64,000 nucleotides of DNA from Bacillus sp. IITD106. GTDB lineage: Bacteria; Bacillota; Bacilli; Bacillales; Bacillaceae_C. Below, piece after piece: positions 48,613-57,211 of the stretch (the stretch's first letter is position 1; every line of letters begins with the position of its first letter). The notes beneath the pieces were generated by a model that was not told the DNA's origin, made no database searches, and was given only the letters and a program-made list of their open reading frames with translations. The position numbers were made by a program, and so were the translations under genes. The stretch spans positions 62,001 through 126,000 of the forward strand of contig NZ_JAIAZY010000005.1 of the NCBI RefSeq assembly GCF_019459225.1. The letters are read 5' to 3'.

Positions 48613-50154
48613 TCACTCCCGATCTGGTTTTATCTTAGAAAAATAGTTTTTTACAATGGATTCTAGTTCTGATGGAAGCTGCAATCGATTTGTACTTTCA
48701 CGGGAGGTTTTCTCATATTGATTGTAAACTTCTTCATAAGGTCGGATAGTCCCTTTTAAGACTGGACCGTTGCCTTCGCCACGTTCTACAGGCTCCCCTT
48801 CCCCGGTTTTCCCATTATCTTTTTCAATATTCAATTTTCCATCTGTCGTTTCAGGAATCGTTAAATCTCGAGAACCCATCCCAAGCCCGGCTCCACTATT
48901 GCCTTTTCCATTGCCTCCAGAACCGCCTTGTCCTGCACCTTGGCCCTGTCCTTGTCCTTGGCCTTGGCCTTGACCTTGTCCCTGCCCTTGTCCTGGACCT
49001 TGGCCATTGCTTCCATTTCCAGGGGACGAACCGTTTTGTTGTTGTTGCGGATTATTGCTTGCGGTATTGCCATTTTTACTATTTCCTTGGGATTGAGCAA
49101 TGTTTGTAGAAGTTTGGATATTATTTGAAAGCATTCTTTCTACAAGTAAATCACTTGCCTGTTGCAAGATTTTTTGCGAATCTGCTAGATTTGATGAATT
49201 TGAAGCCTTATCCATCATAGAACTCAACTGATTTTTCAATGAATTGATATCTTCAGAAGATATTTGATTAGACTGACTTTGAATAAGTTGGGATAGTAAT
49301 TCCTTTTGTTCATTATTTAAGTTCGACAATTGCTCTTGTAATTTTTGCATTTCCTTCTCGAGCTTTTCCTTATTTTGATCTTTAAGTGCATTCGCTAATT
49401 CGTTTAAGTTTGCGGATTCCAATTCGTTAATGACTTTATTTAATGCAGCCTTGTTTTCATCAGCTTGTGTCTTCTTTAGCATAAGCTCATTGCTTTGCTT
49501 GTTCAGTTTCTTTAAAGCCTCGTCCGCCTGTTTAATATCTTTCAATTCATCTATGGCTTCTTGGATTGCTTTTTTTGTAATTGGATTTGTTTTTTCCTTA
49601 GTAAGCTTCTTAAGTTCCTTCTTCGTTTCCTCAACAATTGCCTTTTCTTTTTTCAGCTGCTTTGCCTCTGCCATTTTTTCATTAGGTGATAAAATCATTA
49701 TGGAAGTTATCACAATGAAAAAAAGGGAACATCCTAATAGAACGGGATATACATATTTTTTCTTTCTATTTTTCAAATCAAGTTCTGATTTTTTCATATG
49801 AAGTAATGCATCACTTCTTTGTAATGTATAGACGGTTTCATCTTTTTCAATAAATGCTAAGGCAGTTGAAACTCTATCCTCTCCACAATATTGATCATAT
49901 AAGGATGCTGCAGATTTATGGCCAGGTCGTGTTATCCGAAACTTCATAAAGAATACGATGGCTGCAATCGCTGCGAATGTCATGACATACGTATTCACAG
50001 CGATTATTACGGTAAAGCGGGCCAATAAAAATAAGCAAAAAGTAAATGAACTGCAAGCTAAAAGAAAAAGCTGAATTTCCTTTGCAGCATGCTCAGCCTG
50101 CAATTGTATTCTTACTTTATTAAGCAGCAAATAAAATGCTTTTCTTGCATCCAT
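48613..50154 (-). CDS. Membrane coiled-coil protein with Gly-Gln repeat
   Basis: 513 residues. Two hydrophobic segments (about 30-75) and another near 130-150 are followed by a long Lys/Glu/Gln-rich coiled coil (about 160-360), then a low-complexity Gly/Gln tract (repeated GQ pairs, about 380-425) and a charged C-terminal domain with LQLPSELESIVKNYFSKI. The layout resembles the DUF4175-like proteins of MoxR-VWA clusters, without clear identity. Start ATG 50154 with AAAGGA 8 bases upstream. The function is unknown. Confidence 0.75.
   Translation of the reverse strand: MDARKAFYLLLNKVRIQLQAEHAAKEIQLFLLACSSFTFCLFLLARFTVIIAVNTYVMTFAAIAAIVFFMKFRITRPGHKSAASLYDQYCGEDRVSTALAFIEKDETVYTLQRSDALLHMKKSELDLKNRKKKYVYPVLLGCSLFFIVITSIMILSPNEKMAEAKQLKKEKAIVEETKKELKKLTKEKTNPITKKAIQEAIDELKDIKQADEALKKLNKQSNELMLKKTQADENKAALNKVINELESANLNELANALKDQNKEKLEKEMQKLQEQLSNLNNEQKELLSQLIQSQSNQISSEDINSLKNQLSSMMDKASNSSNLADSQKILQQASDLLVERMLSNNIQTSTNIAQSQGNSKNGNTASNNPQQQQNGSSPGNGSNGQGPGQGQGQGQGQGQGQGQGQGAGQGGSGGNGKGNSGAGLGMGSRDLTIPETTDGKLNIEKDNGKTGEGEPVERGEGNGPVLKGTIRPYEEVYNQYEKTSRESTNRLQLPSELESIVKNYFSKIKPDRE
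48924..49005. repeat. Hexanucleotide tandem repeat inside the coiled-coil gene
   Basis: About a dozen imperfect CCTTGG/CCTTGT units (minus strand GGCCAAGGACAAG type) encoding the Gly-Gln tract. Prone to slippage; each unit adds or removes two codons, so the frame is kept. Confidence 0.75.
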
Positions 50155-50159
50155 AGAAA

Positions 50160-51005
50160 TCATCCTTTTTTCGGAATCATATTAGGCCGTAGCTTTTTAA
50201 TACTCACCCAAAGTGCCAGAAGCGCCAAAATCGTATAAATAATTAAATAACTCCAAATAAGTGGAAAAGATATCCCTGTAGTATCTTTAAAAGCTTGATT
50301 AATCCCTTCTTCAAATAATCCGCTAAATACAATGGGTGGATTAAATGCAGCCAATATATACGGAAGGACTAATGGCGGTTTGACATTGGCAAATTCATAA
50401 TAGCTTATCGAAATCATGAATAAAAATGCTGCACCACCTGAGAGGAATAGAGTTATTCCATATGTTGAAATCATGGATACAATCGTTCTTCTAATTAAGG
50501 TAGAAAATAGAATACCAAAGCTACCGAATACAAAAATCGTAAACAAGTAAAAGCCCATCACTTTGACGATTGTAACTGGCGAAACGCCGCCAAAAAGAAA
50601 CACTAATGAATAAAATGGAAGGCTCGCAGCTAAAAGCAATAGTAAATAAGAAATGGATGAAGTTAGTTTACTTATTATGATACTAGTTGAGCTTTGAGCC
50701 GTCGTTAATAGAATGTTCAATGTTTGACGCTCTCGCTCCCCACTAATGACGCCAGATGTCAGTCCCGGTGTAATAAATAAAATCAGACCTAGCTGTAAAT
50801 AAGCCAATACCATAAACATAATCCTACTTTGATCCGGGCGAATAAATTGCGAACTACCGCCCATAGATGTTTCTAAAAACATATATCCTATTACAACGAT
50901 GCCAATTGCAATTAAATAAGATAGTAGTCCTAGGAAAGTACGAAAAGAGCGAAATCTTAGCTTAAATTCTTTATTTAATACAGGATTGATGAATAAATTT
51001 TTCAA
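50160..51005 (-). CDS. ABC-2 type permease
   Basis: 281 residues with six hydrophobic segments; NPVLNKEFKLRFRS at the N-terminus and SGVISGERERQTLNILLTT after the second helix are typical of ABC-2 permeases such as GldF-like proteins. TTG start at 51005, overlapping the stop of the ATPase gene by 4 bases, with AAAGGAG 10 bases before it. Forms a transporter with the upstream ATPase. The substrate is unknown. Confidence 0.88.
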   Translation of the reverse strand: MKNLFINPVLNKEFKLRFRSFRTFLGLLSYLIAIGIVVIGYMFLETSMGGSSQFIRPDQSRIMFMVLAYLQLGLILFITPGLTSGVISGERERQTLNILLTTAQSSTSIIISKLTSSISYLLLLLAASLPFYSLVFLFGGVSPVTIVKVMGFYLFTIFVFGSFGILFSTLIRRTIVSMISTYGITLFLSGGAAFLFMISISYYEFANVKPPLVLPYILAAFNPPIVFSGLFEEGINQAFKDTTGISFPLIWSYLIIYTILALLALWVSIKKLRPNMIPKKG

Positions 51006-51934
51006 TTTAAGTCTACTCCTTTCGTAATTTCCATAAAGACATCTTCAAGATTGGATTCAAGTTGTTTAAAACTTAAAATAGGCAGCTCTGCTAATATTGC
51101 TTTTTTTAATAAATTCATTTGAGCTTCTTCATCACCAGAATATTGAAATTGAATTGAATTATTTTCCAATTTAATGACTCTTGAAACAGAAGGATCATCC
51201 TCAAAAAAAGAAATGGATCGATCTATTTGACCATGTAAAGCGACAATTATCACTTTATCGGCTTGAAGTTGTTGCTGAATATCTGCGACAGATCCGTGTG
51301 CAACTAATTTTCCTTTATTGATTACACCAATTTGATCACACATTTCAGAAAGCTCAGGTAAAATATGAGATGAAATAAGGATTGTTTTCCCCATATTTTT
51401 CAGTTCCTTCAATATTTCTCGCATTTCGACGCGAGCACGAGGATCGAGTCCAGATGCTGGTTCGTCGAGAATTAATACTTCAGGATCATGGATCAGGGAT
51501 CTGGCGAGACAAAGTCTCTGTTTCATTCCTCGGGAAAGCACATCCACATAGGAGTTTTGTTTCTCCGTTAAATTAACTAAGTCTAGGAGCTGTGGAATAA
51601 GTTTTTCACGATCCTTTGCAGAAATTGAATAACTCGCACCGTAAAAATCTAAATATTCATTAACACGTAAATGATCATATACGCCAAAAAAATCTGGCAT
51701 ATATCCGATTTTCTTCCGAACTTTTTCAGGTTCGTGAGTGACACTAGCGCCATTTATAACAGCTGTCCCTGATGTTGGTGAAAGAAGTGTGGCTAATATT
51801 GAAAAGGCCGTTGATTTTCCTGCTCCATTATGACCGACGACGCCAAAAACAATCCCTCTTTCGATATTAATCGATAAAGAATCAAGTGCTGTAAAGGAGC
51901 CGTATTTTTTCGTTAGTCCATTAATTTCGATCAT
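51002..51934 (-). CDS. ABC transporter ATP-binding protein
   Basis: 310 residues. Walker A GHNGAGKS at about 34, signature LSRGMKQR at about 133, Walker B VLILDEPASGLD, and H-loop SSH. Similar to GldA/CcmA-type ATPases that energise ABC-2 permeases. The signature has Arg for Gly at the second Gly. AAAGGAG is 10 bases before ATG. Overlaps both neighbours by 4 bases. Confidence 0.92.
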   Translation of the reverse strand: MIEINGLTKKYGSFTALDSLSINIERGIVFGVVGHNGAGKSTAFSILATLLSPTSGTAVINGASVTHEPEKVRKKIGYMPDFFGVYDHLRVNEYLDFYGASYSISAKDREKLIPQLLDLVNLTEKQNSYVDVLSRGMKQRLCLARSLIHDPEVLILDEPASGLDPRARVEMREILKELKNMGKTILISSHILPELSEMCDQIGVINKGKLVAHGSVADIQQQLQADKVIIVALHGQIDRSISFFEDDPSVSRVIKLENNSIQFQYSGDEEAQMNLLKKAILAELPILSFKQLESNLEDVFMEITKGVDLN

Positions 51935-54291
51935 TTTTTTACCGCTCCTTTAATGATAAACTCAGGGAAGCTAATATATGGCTCATTTTTCGAATTGAAT
52001 TTTTCTAGTTTAATCGTGATTTGCCCATTGTCGGAAACAAATTCCTGTAAATGGTCATTCTCTAGTTCAGATTTACTTTCATCGATTAGAGCATACTCTC
52101 CTGTTTTATGATTTAAAAAGGAAAGCTTGAAAGAACCGAATCCGTTCATATTGTATTGAATCGAATTAAACTCTGTCTGTTTCGGATCAATTTGTTCTGG
52201 GAGGCTCAATACAACCTCGTATATTCCATCTTCCAACGACATTTCATACTTACCGAATTTATCATATATATTACCTTCGATTGGAGTTATATCAATCCCT
52301 AACTGATCATTTTGCAAAACAAATGGACCTGAAATCTTTCCACTTGCAGTAAATGGTTGATAAATAATCGCGGATCGACTATTTTTTTCCTTTTTATTCG
52401 TTACGTTAACATCGACAATTTTGTTTTTTGTATATCCAAAAACAATAGGCATATTTTCTGTGGAAGGTGAATTAGAGACAATAGCCATTTGCAATTCATC
52501 TTTTTTCATCTCTTCAAGTTCTTGATTATTTTGATTATTATATACGCCATAATCTATTGGAGCTGTTAAAATAGCGTCTTTTAGCAAGACGTCCACATCA
52601 ACAATAGCTCCTTTTTCGGCTGCTCCTAATTTATAAGCATGATTTCCTGACCATATAAATAATTCATCAAAATCATAAGGGAAGTGATTCGTGATTTTTC
52701 CCTTCAAGGTACCGTCCTTTAATTCAAGATTAATATCAAAATTTCCACTTACCTGTTTTGTTGCATAACCAACAATAGATCTAGCTGACCAATACTCAAC
52801 ATCAGCAAAATCGTACTGTAATGCATTTCTTGTTTCAGACATAACCGCCTTCCCCAACACACTCTCTCCGGTGAAAGTATCACCACTAGTAGCTGGAACT
52901 CCATAAAACTCCTCTTTCGGCACCGTTAGCTGATAATGTCCACTTCGATTGGAAAATACTGTAGCTGTATACATCCCACTAATTTGTCCGCTGTTATCAA
53001 CTTTAAATAATCCCATCTCAGCTAACTGTGGACTCTTGAGACGATCCTTCGCACCAACTACAAAAATACCTGCAGACATGATGATGGATATTGTTGGTAT
53101 GACCCACCATGCATGTTCTCTTTTATCGATTTTCTTTGAAAGAATATATAAAATCGGAATAATGATGATCATATACCCTAGCATAATGAACACAATAGTT
53201 CCGATTGAAAAGATAGATGCGGAAAATAATTCATTCGTGGAACCAAGCATATGATAAACTGTTTGATAAATTCCTTCCTGATTGATATTACTATCGTATT
53301 TGGAATTCATCATAGAAAAGATGGATTGCATCCAATCTGAATATCCCTTCCAAGAGGATAAAGGCTCCTCACCTAATGAAAAGGCTGTTTGCCAAACTTC
53401 ACCTTCACCTGTTTTTCTCATTACGATGATGGGTATGTTTGCAGCTACTAGTTTGATTTCTGCGTCCTTTGCTATTTCACCAGTCCGAACTTCTAAAGAA
53501 GAAAAAGATATATTCTCATTTATCGATTGTAGGAATGATAAATCATCCATTTTTTCTTCTTGAGTTGTTTGCATCGGAAGAAATGGCTCAAGTTCACCCC
53601 ATGCATGATGCTCCTTAGCAGTTGCACCAGTAATTAACGAACCCCCACCAGTTATCCAGCCAACTATAGCACTTTGCTGTTTATCTGACAATTCAGATAA
53701 TGGATAATCATCTAAAACTAAATAATCAAAAAACTGCAATCCAACTTCATCACTTGGAACATCTTCTTTCTTTAGATGGATGATTTTTGGCTGTTTTCCG
53801 TTTAATTTTATTAGTTGCAATTCCTTTAAACGATCCGGACTTTCACTCAGCAGTCCAATGGTTGCTTGGTTATCTTCCACTTGACGATAGGTTAATTTAA
53901 CTTTTCCTATCAACGAGATTTTTTTTCCTTTTTTCCAGCTTCCTTCATATAATACAATATTCTCTTTATTGGGATTTGAATTATATAAAGAAGTTCCCGG
54001 CATTATGACCTCATACGTTTTTTCACTATTTTTAGGGAGGTTAACTTTAACAGCTTTCGCTCCGCCTAGATTATAGTCATTAGAAATAGAAATCAACATG
54101 TCTCCACTAAAATCTGGCCCATTATTTCTCAACATAATTTTTAACGGAAAGCCTCGTCCACTTTTAACCATCCCTTCATAGCCTTCTTGAACAATTACTT
54201 CAATGGATCCTTTTGCAGCTGTGGCGGAAGGTGTATAAAATATTTGCAAAACTATAAAAAAAAGCAATAAAGATATCGTTATCTTTCTCAT
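51931..54291 (-). CDS. Large secreted/membrane protein with amidotransferase-like domain, first gene of operon
   Basis: About 786 residues. A signal peptide (about 1-26, ending TPSATAA) leads to a beta-rich extracellular part, a glutamine-amidotransferase-like fold (VLDDYPLSELSDKQQSAIVGWITGGGSL at about 205-232), two membrane helices around residues 360-420, and a second long beta-rich region. Start ATG 54291 or 54294, preceded by AAGGGGG; the frame opening at 54354 is too early for the signal peptide. No catalytic triad was recognised, so the amidotransferase-like fold is probably non-enzymatic. It overlaps the ABC ATPase gene by 4 bases. Confidence 0.8.
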   Translation of the reverse strand: MRKITISLLLFFIVLQIFYTPSATAAKGSIEVIVQEGYEGMVKSGRGFPLKIMLRNNGPDFSGDMLISISNDYNLGGAKAVKVNLPKNSEKTYEVIMPGTSLYNSNPNKENIVLYEGSWKKGKKISLIGKVKLTYRQVEDNQATIGLLSESPDRLKELQLIKLNGKQPKIIHLKKEDVPSDEVGLQFFDYLVLDDYPLSELSDKQQSAIVGWITGGGSLITGATAKEHHAWGELEPFLPMQTTQEEKMDDLSFLQSINENISFSSLEVRTGEIAKDAEIKLVAANIPIIVMRKTGEGEVWQTAFSLGEEPLSSWKGYSDWMQSIFSMMNSKYDSNINQEGIYQTVYHMLGSTNELFSASIFSIGTIVFIMLGYMIIIIPILYILSKKIDKREHAWWVIPTISIIMSAGIFVVGAKDRLKSPQLAEMGLFKVDNSGQISGMYTATVFSNRSGHYQLTVPKEEFYGVPATSGDTFTGESVLGKAVMSETRNALQYDFADVEYWSARSIVGYATKQVSGNFDINLELKDGTLKGKITNHFPYDFDELFIWSGNHAYKLGAAEKGAIVDVDVLLKDAILTAPIDYGVYNNQNNQELEEMKKDELQMAIVSNSPSTENMPIVFGYTKNKIVDVNVTNKKEKNSRSAIIYQPFTASGKISGPFVLQNDQLGIDITPIEGNIYDKFGKYEMSLEDGIYEVVLSLPEQIDPKQTEFNSIQYNMNGFGSFKLSFLNHKTGEYALIDESKSELENDHLQEFVSDNGQITIKLEKFNSKNEPYISFPEFIIKGAVKK

Positions 54292-54349
54292 CATTGTCCC
54301 CCTTACAATCCCTATATAAAATAGACGAAGAAAATTGAAAAAAGTTCTT

Positions 54350-54362
54350 GTCATATTATGAC
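54350..54362. repeat. 13-base palindrome over the ccpC stop codon
   Basis: GTCATATTATGAC (6-base arms, one central base) spans the ccpC stop and lies just upstream of the operon that starts at 54291. It may be an operator or merely chance in AT-rich sequence. Confidence 0.35.
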
Positions 54363-55231
54363 GGTGTTAGATATTTTTCTACTATTTCTAAGAAAGCTTT
54401 AACCTGTTTTAATTCAAAGGCAGATTCATACCCAAGCAGCCACGTATCTCTTTTTATCGGTCGGTTTTTTTCGTCCAATAGAGGGATTTTATACACATCT
54501 TTTTCTGAGCCTGTTAATGTGATTGCCGGTAAAATCGCATACCCAATACCATTGTAGGTCATTTGTTTACACGTTTCGATTTGATCTACAATAATTGTAC
54601 GTTTTGGTACTGTTTGGAATTGCCTATGCCACCAGTTCTGAATTTCTTGATAATAATTCGAATCACTCTTAAATTGTATGAATGGGCGATCTGTTTCCAT
54701 AACGTCTTCTATTTTACTAATTTCTCGATCAACGAGGTAAAGACTATCATCGAATAAATGAAACTTTTCCCCCTTCCATTCGGTCGTACCTCTAATGATC
54801 CCTACGTGAACTTCCCCTTCATAGAGGCTTTTCAATATCTCACTGCTCCACCCTGTAATTAATGAGATTTTTGCGTGAGGATGAGCGCTTACAAATTGCT
54901 TTAACACTTTAGGAAGCCAATTCTGACCAACGATAGATGCACATGCGATTTTTAGCGTCCCATGCACTTTTGCATTCAGCTCTTGTATTTCTTCATAAAC
55001 ACGCTCTCTATCCTCCAGCATTTTTTGAGCAAAATCAACAACCATTTCTCCTGAAGGTGTTAAAATCACGCCTTTTTGTGTACGAATAAATAATTTAGCC
55101 CCCCACTGCTTCTCAATATTTTGCAGTCTTTGTGATAGGGCTGGCTGTGAAACAAATAGTTTTTCTGCAGCTTTTCTCATATTAGCTTCTTTGGCAAGGA
55201 CAACGAGCAGTTGATAATCAGAAAATGACAT
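54356..55231 (-). CDS. ccpC: Citrate-cycle regulator CcpC (LysR family)
   Basis: LysR-type repressor of citrate synthase and aconitase genes responsive to citrate. 291 residues: N-terminal helix-turn-helix (NMRKAAEKLFVSQPALSQRLQNIE) and C-terminal effector domain with SLITGWSSEILKSLYEGEVHVGIIRG and VDQIETCKQMTYNGIGYAILP, nearly the same as B. subtilis CcpC. ATAAGGAG lies 5 bases before ATG. No terminator is visible before the MoxR-VWA operon, 65 bases downstream. Confidence 0.95.
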   Translation of the reverse strand: MSFSDYQLLVVLAKEANMRKAAEKLFVSQPALSQRLQNIEKQWGAKLFIRTQKGVILTPSGEMVVDFAQKMLEDRERVYEEIQELNAKVHGTLKIACASIVGQNWLPKVLKQFVSAHPHAKISLITGWSSEILKSLYEGEVHVGIIRGTTEWKGEKFHLFDDSLYLVDREISKIEDVMETDRPFIQFKSDSNYYQEIQNWWHRQFQTVPKRTIIVDQIETCKQMTYNGIGYAILPAITLTGSEKDVYKIPLLDEKNRPIKRDTWLLGYESAFELKQVKAFLEIVEKYLTPS

Positions 55232-55260
55232 AGTGACTCCTTATTATCTAAAATAATTTT

Positions 55261-55288
55261 AAAAAATTTGGCTCCCATTATGGGAGCC
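55261..55288 (-). terminator. Terminator after ykuL
   Basis: Minus strand GGCTCCCATAATGGGAGCC hairpin followed by AAATTTTTT. Confidence 0.85.
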
Positions 55289-55297
55289 GTCTCAAGT

Positions 55298-55744
55298 TTA
55301 TACATGATTTAACTTTCTAATATAATGATTGAGTTCTTTTAAAAGGGCCCTTCTTGTAAAAATCCCCTCAAAATATCCATCCTCATCTGCAACACATAAA
55401 AAAGGATGATCGATAAGCAAGGCTAGCGCTTTTTCAAATTTGTCATTTAACCCAACTTTTGGGATTTTTACAGCCATTACATCTTCCACTTTTTTGTCTG
55501 TTAATTTTTCAAATTCAATTCGTTCTAACCCAAGCAATGCCTCTGTTATCATGGCAGAACTAATTAAACCGTGCAATTTAAAGCGGGCATCCAAAACAGG
55601 AATGGCTGAATAACCACTTTTCGTTAAAACAAGTAATGCATGTTCTAGATTATTTCCAATTTGTACATGTGCTACTTTTTCAGCTGGAATTATATAATCA
55701 CTGATTTTTGGATCCATAAATTCATGACTTTGTAAGGAAATCAT
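55298..55744 (-). CDS. darB: CBS-domain c-di-AMP receptor DarB (YkuL)
   Basis: 148-residue protein made of two CBS domains (about 15-75 and 85-145). Size and location next to ccpC identify YkuL, shown in B. subtilis to bind c-di-AMP and, when free, to stimulate Rel and pyruvate carboxylase. GAGGGAG is 7-8 bases before ATG. Followed by its own terminator. The c-di-AMP role here is inferred from orthology. Confidence 0.88.
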   Translation of the reverse strand: MISLQSHEFMDPKISDYIIPAEKVAHVQIGNNLEHALLVLTKSGYSAIPVLDARFKLHGLISSAMITEALLGLERIEFEKLTDKKVEDVMAVKIPKVGLNDKFEKALALLIDHPFLCVADEDGYFEGIFTRRALLKELNHYIRKLNHV

Positions 55745-55863
55745 AAGAAAACTCCCTCATCTCTTTATTATCTTCTCATTTTTATTTTAACATAAATCAT
55801 GCAGAGAATATGAGAATCTTGCAAGATTAAATATTCAAATAAAAATGGACGATTCATAAACCA

Positions 55864-56118
55864 TTAGGAGGGATTCTTTTCTTCCTGTACAATTTCAAAT
55901 ATTTCAATTGCCGTAATATCAATATCGTCAAACTGATACTTCTGTTTGTTCGAATCCTTATCATATTCCTCAACTTCAAATGTTTGTGTTACAGGAAAAT
56001 ATTTTACTTGGCATAAGGTTTTTCCATTTACTTCAAACAGTCTTTGAGGAACTTCCTCATTTCCTTCCGTTTTTTGCATCGATTGAAGCCGTTGAATAAT
56101 ACTTAATAACTGTGACAT
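55864..56118 (-). CDS. ykuJ: YkuJ family protein
   Basis: 84-residue soluble protein beginning MSQLLSIIQRLQSMQ and ending in an acidic DDIDITAIEIFEIVQ stretch, closely like B. subtilis YkuJ (79 residues). The start is ATG 56118 with GAAAGGGG 6-7 bases upstream; the longer frame at 56187 lacks a ribosome site. The function is unknown. ykuK and abbA, neighbours in B. subtilis, are not seen here. Confidence 0.88.
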   Translation of the reverse strand: MSQLLSIIQRLQSMQKTEGNEEVPQRLFEVNGKTLCQVKYFPVTQTFEVEEYDKDSNKQKYQFDDIDITAIEIFEIVQEEKNPS

Positions 56119-56261
56119 TTTATAAACCCCTTTCTTTTGGAAAGACAAAAAAATTATAAACGAGATTGGATGGAGAAAGCAAACCAAAAAAGATTTGTAG
56201 CTGAATTTTTAATAATGAGTTTAATACATAGCCTTTGCAATTAAAAAACTTTTTAGACAAA

Positions 56262-56290
56262 ATGCAAAAAACTGCCCAAAAAGGACAGTT
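56262..56290 (-). terminator. Terminator after the 72-residue gene
   Basis: Minus strand AACTGTCC / GGGCAGTT stem followed by TTTTGCATTTT. Confidence 0.75.
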
Positions 56291-56318
56291 CTAAGGATAG
56301 GATGAAAAGAAATATATA

Positions 56319-56537
56319 TCATTCTTCTTTCATATTTATTAAAGATTCATTGAGTGAAGCCAATGCTTTTACAATCGTTCTTTTTCGATTATATCCTTTA
56401 ACATTGACAGATAAATCATTCATGTAAGCAGTGACTTGACCCCATGAACCGTAAGGCTTGAAGCCATAAATATATACTTTAATCATTCCAGTGTTTGTGG
56501 GAATAAAAATGTTTTCAAATCTATTATTTTTCCTCAT
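56319..56537 (-). CDS. Small conserved-looking protein, unknown
   Basis: 72-residue basic protein (MRKNNRFENIFIPTN...). I place the start at ATG 56537, which has GGAG 8 bases upstream; the 114-residue frame from 56663 lacks a ribosome site and would overlap the promoter area of ykyB. Pattern of alternating hydrophobic and aromatic residues suggests a small beta fold followed by a helix. Terminator downstream. I do not recognise the family. Confidence 0.6.
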   Translation of the reverse strand: MRKNNRFENIFIPTNTGMIKVYIYGFKPYGSWGQVTAYMNDLSVNVKGYNRKRTIVKALASLNESLINMKEE

Positions 56538-56721
56538 CTTATCATCTCCAGCTTCTTTTAGAGCGTAAAAATGGGCATAGATAAATATAACATTGTTTAT
56601 TAGGGAAGTACAAGAGGATATAGAAATTTTCCATAATTGTAAAGCTTCTTCCCTTGAAGTCATTTCAATGCTATAATATTAACAATTCAGACTTTTATAA
56701 TGAAGGAAAGGGGTTCCATGT

Positions 56722-57174
56722 ATGGATAATCGCAATAACAACCTTTTAGAACCAACAATTCAAAATCTTGCACAAGCAATATTCACTGTAAATCGCCATG
56801 CTAAAACTGCCATCAACCCCAAATTTTTATACTCTCTAAAAAAAACCGCCTTGAATAAAATGATTCAGGAAAAAAAAGCTTCGAAAATTGGACTACATTT
56901 TTCAAGAAATCCTAAATTTAGCCAGCAGCAATCCGATGTTTTAGTTGAATGTGGAGATTATACTTTTCATATTCCGCCCACTAAAGAAGATTTTGAACAT
57001 TTGCCTCATCTCGGACATCTTGATCAACATTCCCGCAATCCCAAAACCCGCATGTCACTAAATTTGGCAAAACAGCTTCTCATGAATTATACCGGATTAA
57101 AAGAAGAGAATAAGAATGAACAAACATTAACACAAAAACCTGTTTTCAAAAAACTAGGTGATAGCTTTTTTTAA
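56722..57174 (+). CDS. ykyB: YkyB family protein
   Basis: 150-residue basic soluble protein with TVNRHAKTA and the core LYSLKKTALNKMIQEKKA, matching YkyB, the conserved neighbour of cheV. AAAGGGG is 8 bases before ATG. Convergent with cheV through a shared hairpin. The function is unknown. Confidence 0.85.
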   Translation: MDNRNNNLLEPTIQNLAQAIFTVNRHAKTAINPKFLYSLKKTALNKMIQEKKASKIGLHFSRNPKFSQQQSDVLVECGDYTFHIPPTKEDFEHLPHLGHLDQHSRNPKTRMSLNLAKQLLMNYTGLKEENKNEQTLTQKPVFKKLGDSFF

Positions 57175-57175
57175 T

Positions 57176-57211
57176 AAACAAGAAACCCGGAAATTCCGGG
57201 TTTCTTGTTTA
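57176..57211. terminator. Bidirectional terminator between ykyB and cheV
   Basis: Perfect AAACAAGAAACCCGGAA / TTCCGGGTTTCTTGTTT hairpin, 17-base arms with a 1-base centre. Confidence 0.9.

Noticed and set aside
48924-49005. Possible CRISPR-like array
   Set aside because: Units are six bases, contiguous and in-frame coding; no spacers and no cas genes.
48770-49128. Pro/Cys-rich and Ala/Lys-rich frames over the hexamer repeat
   Set aside because: They only reflect the Gly-Gln repeat of the real gene read in other frames.
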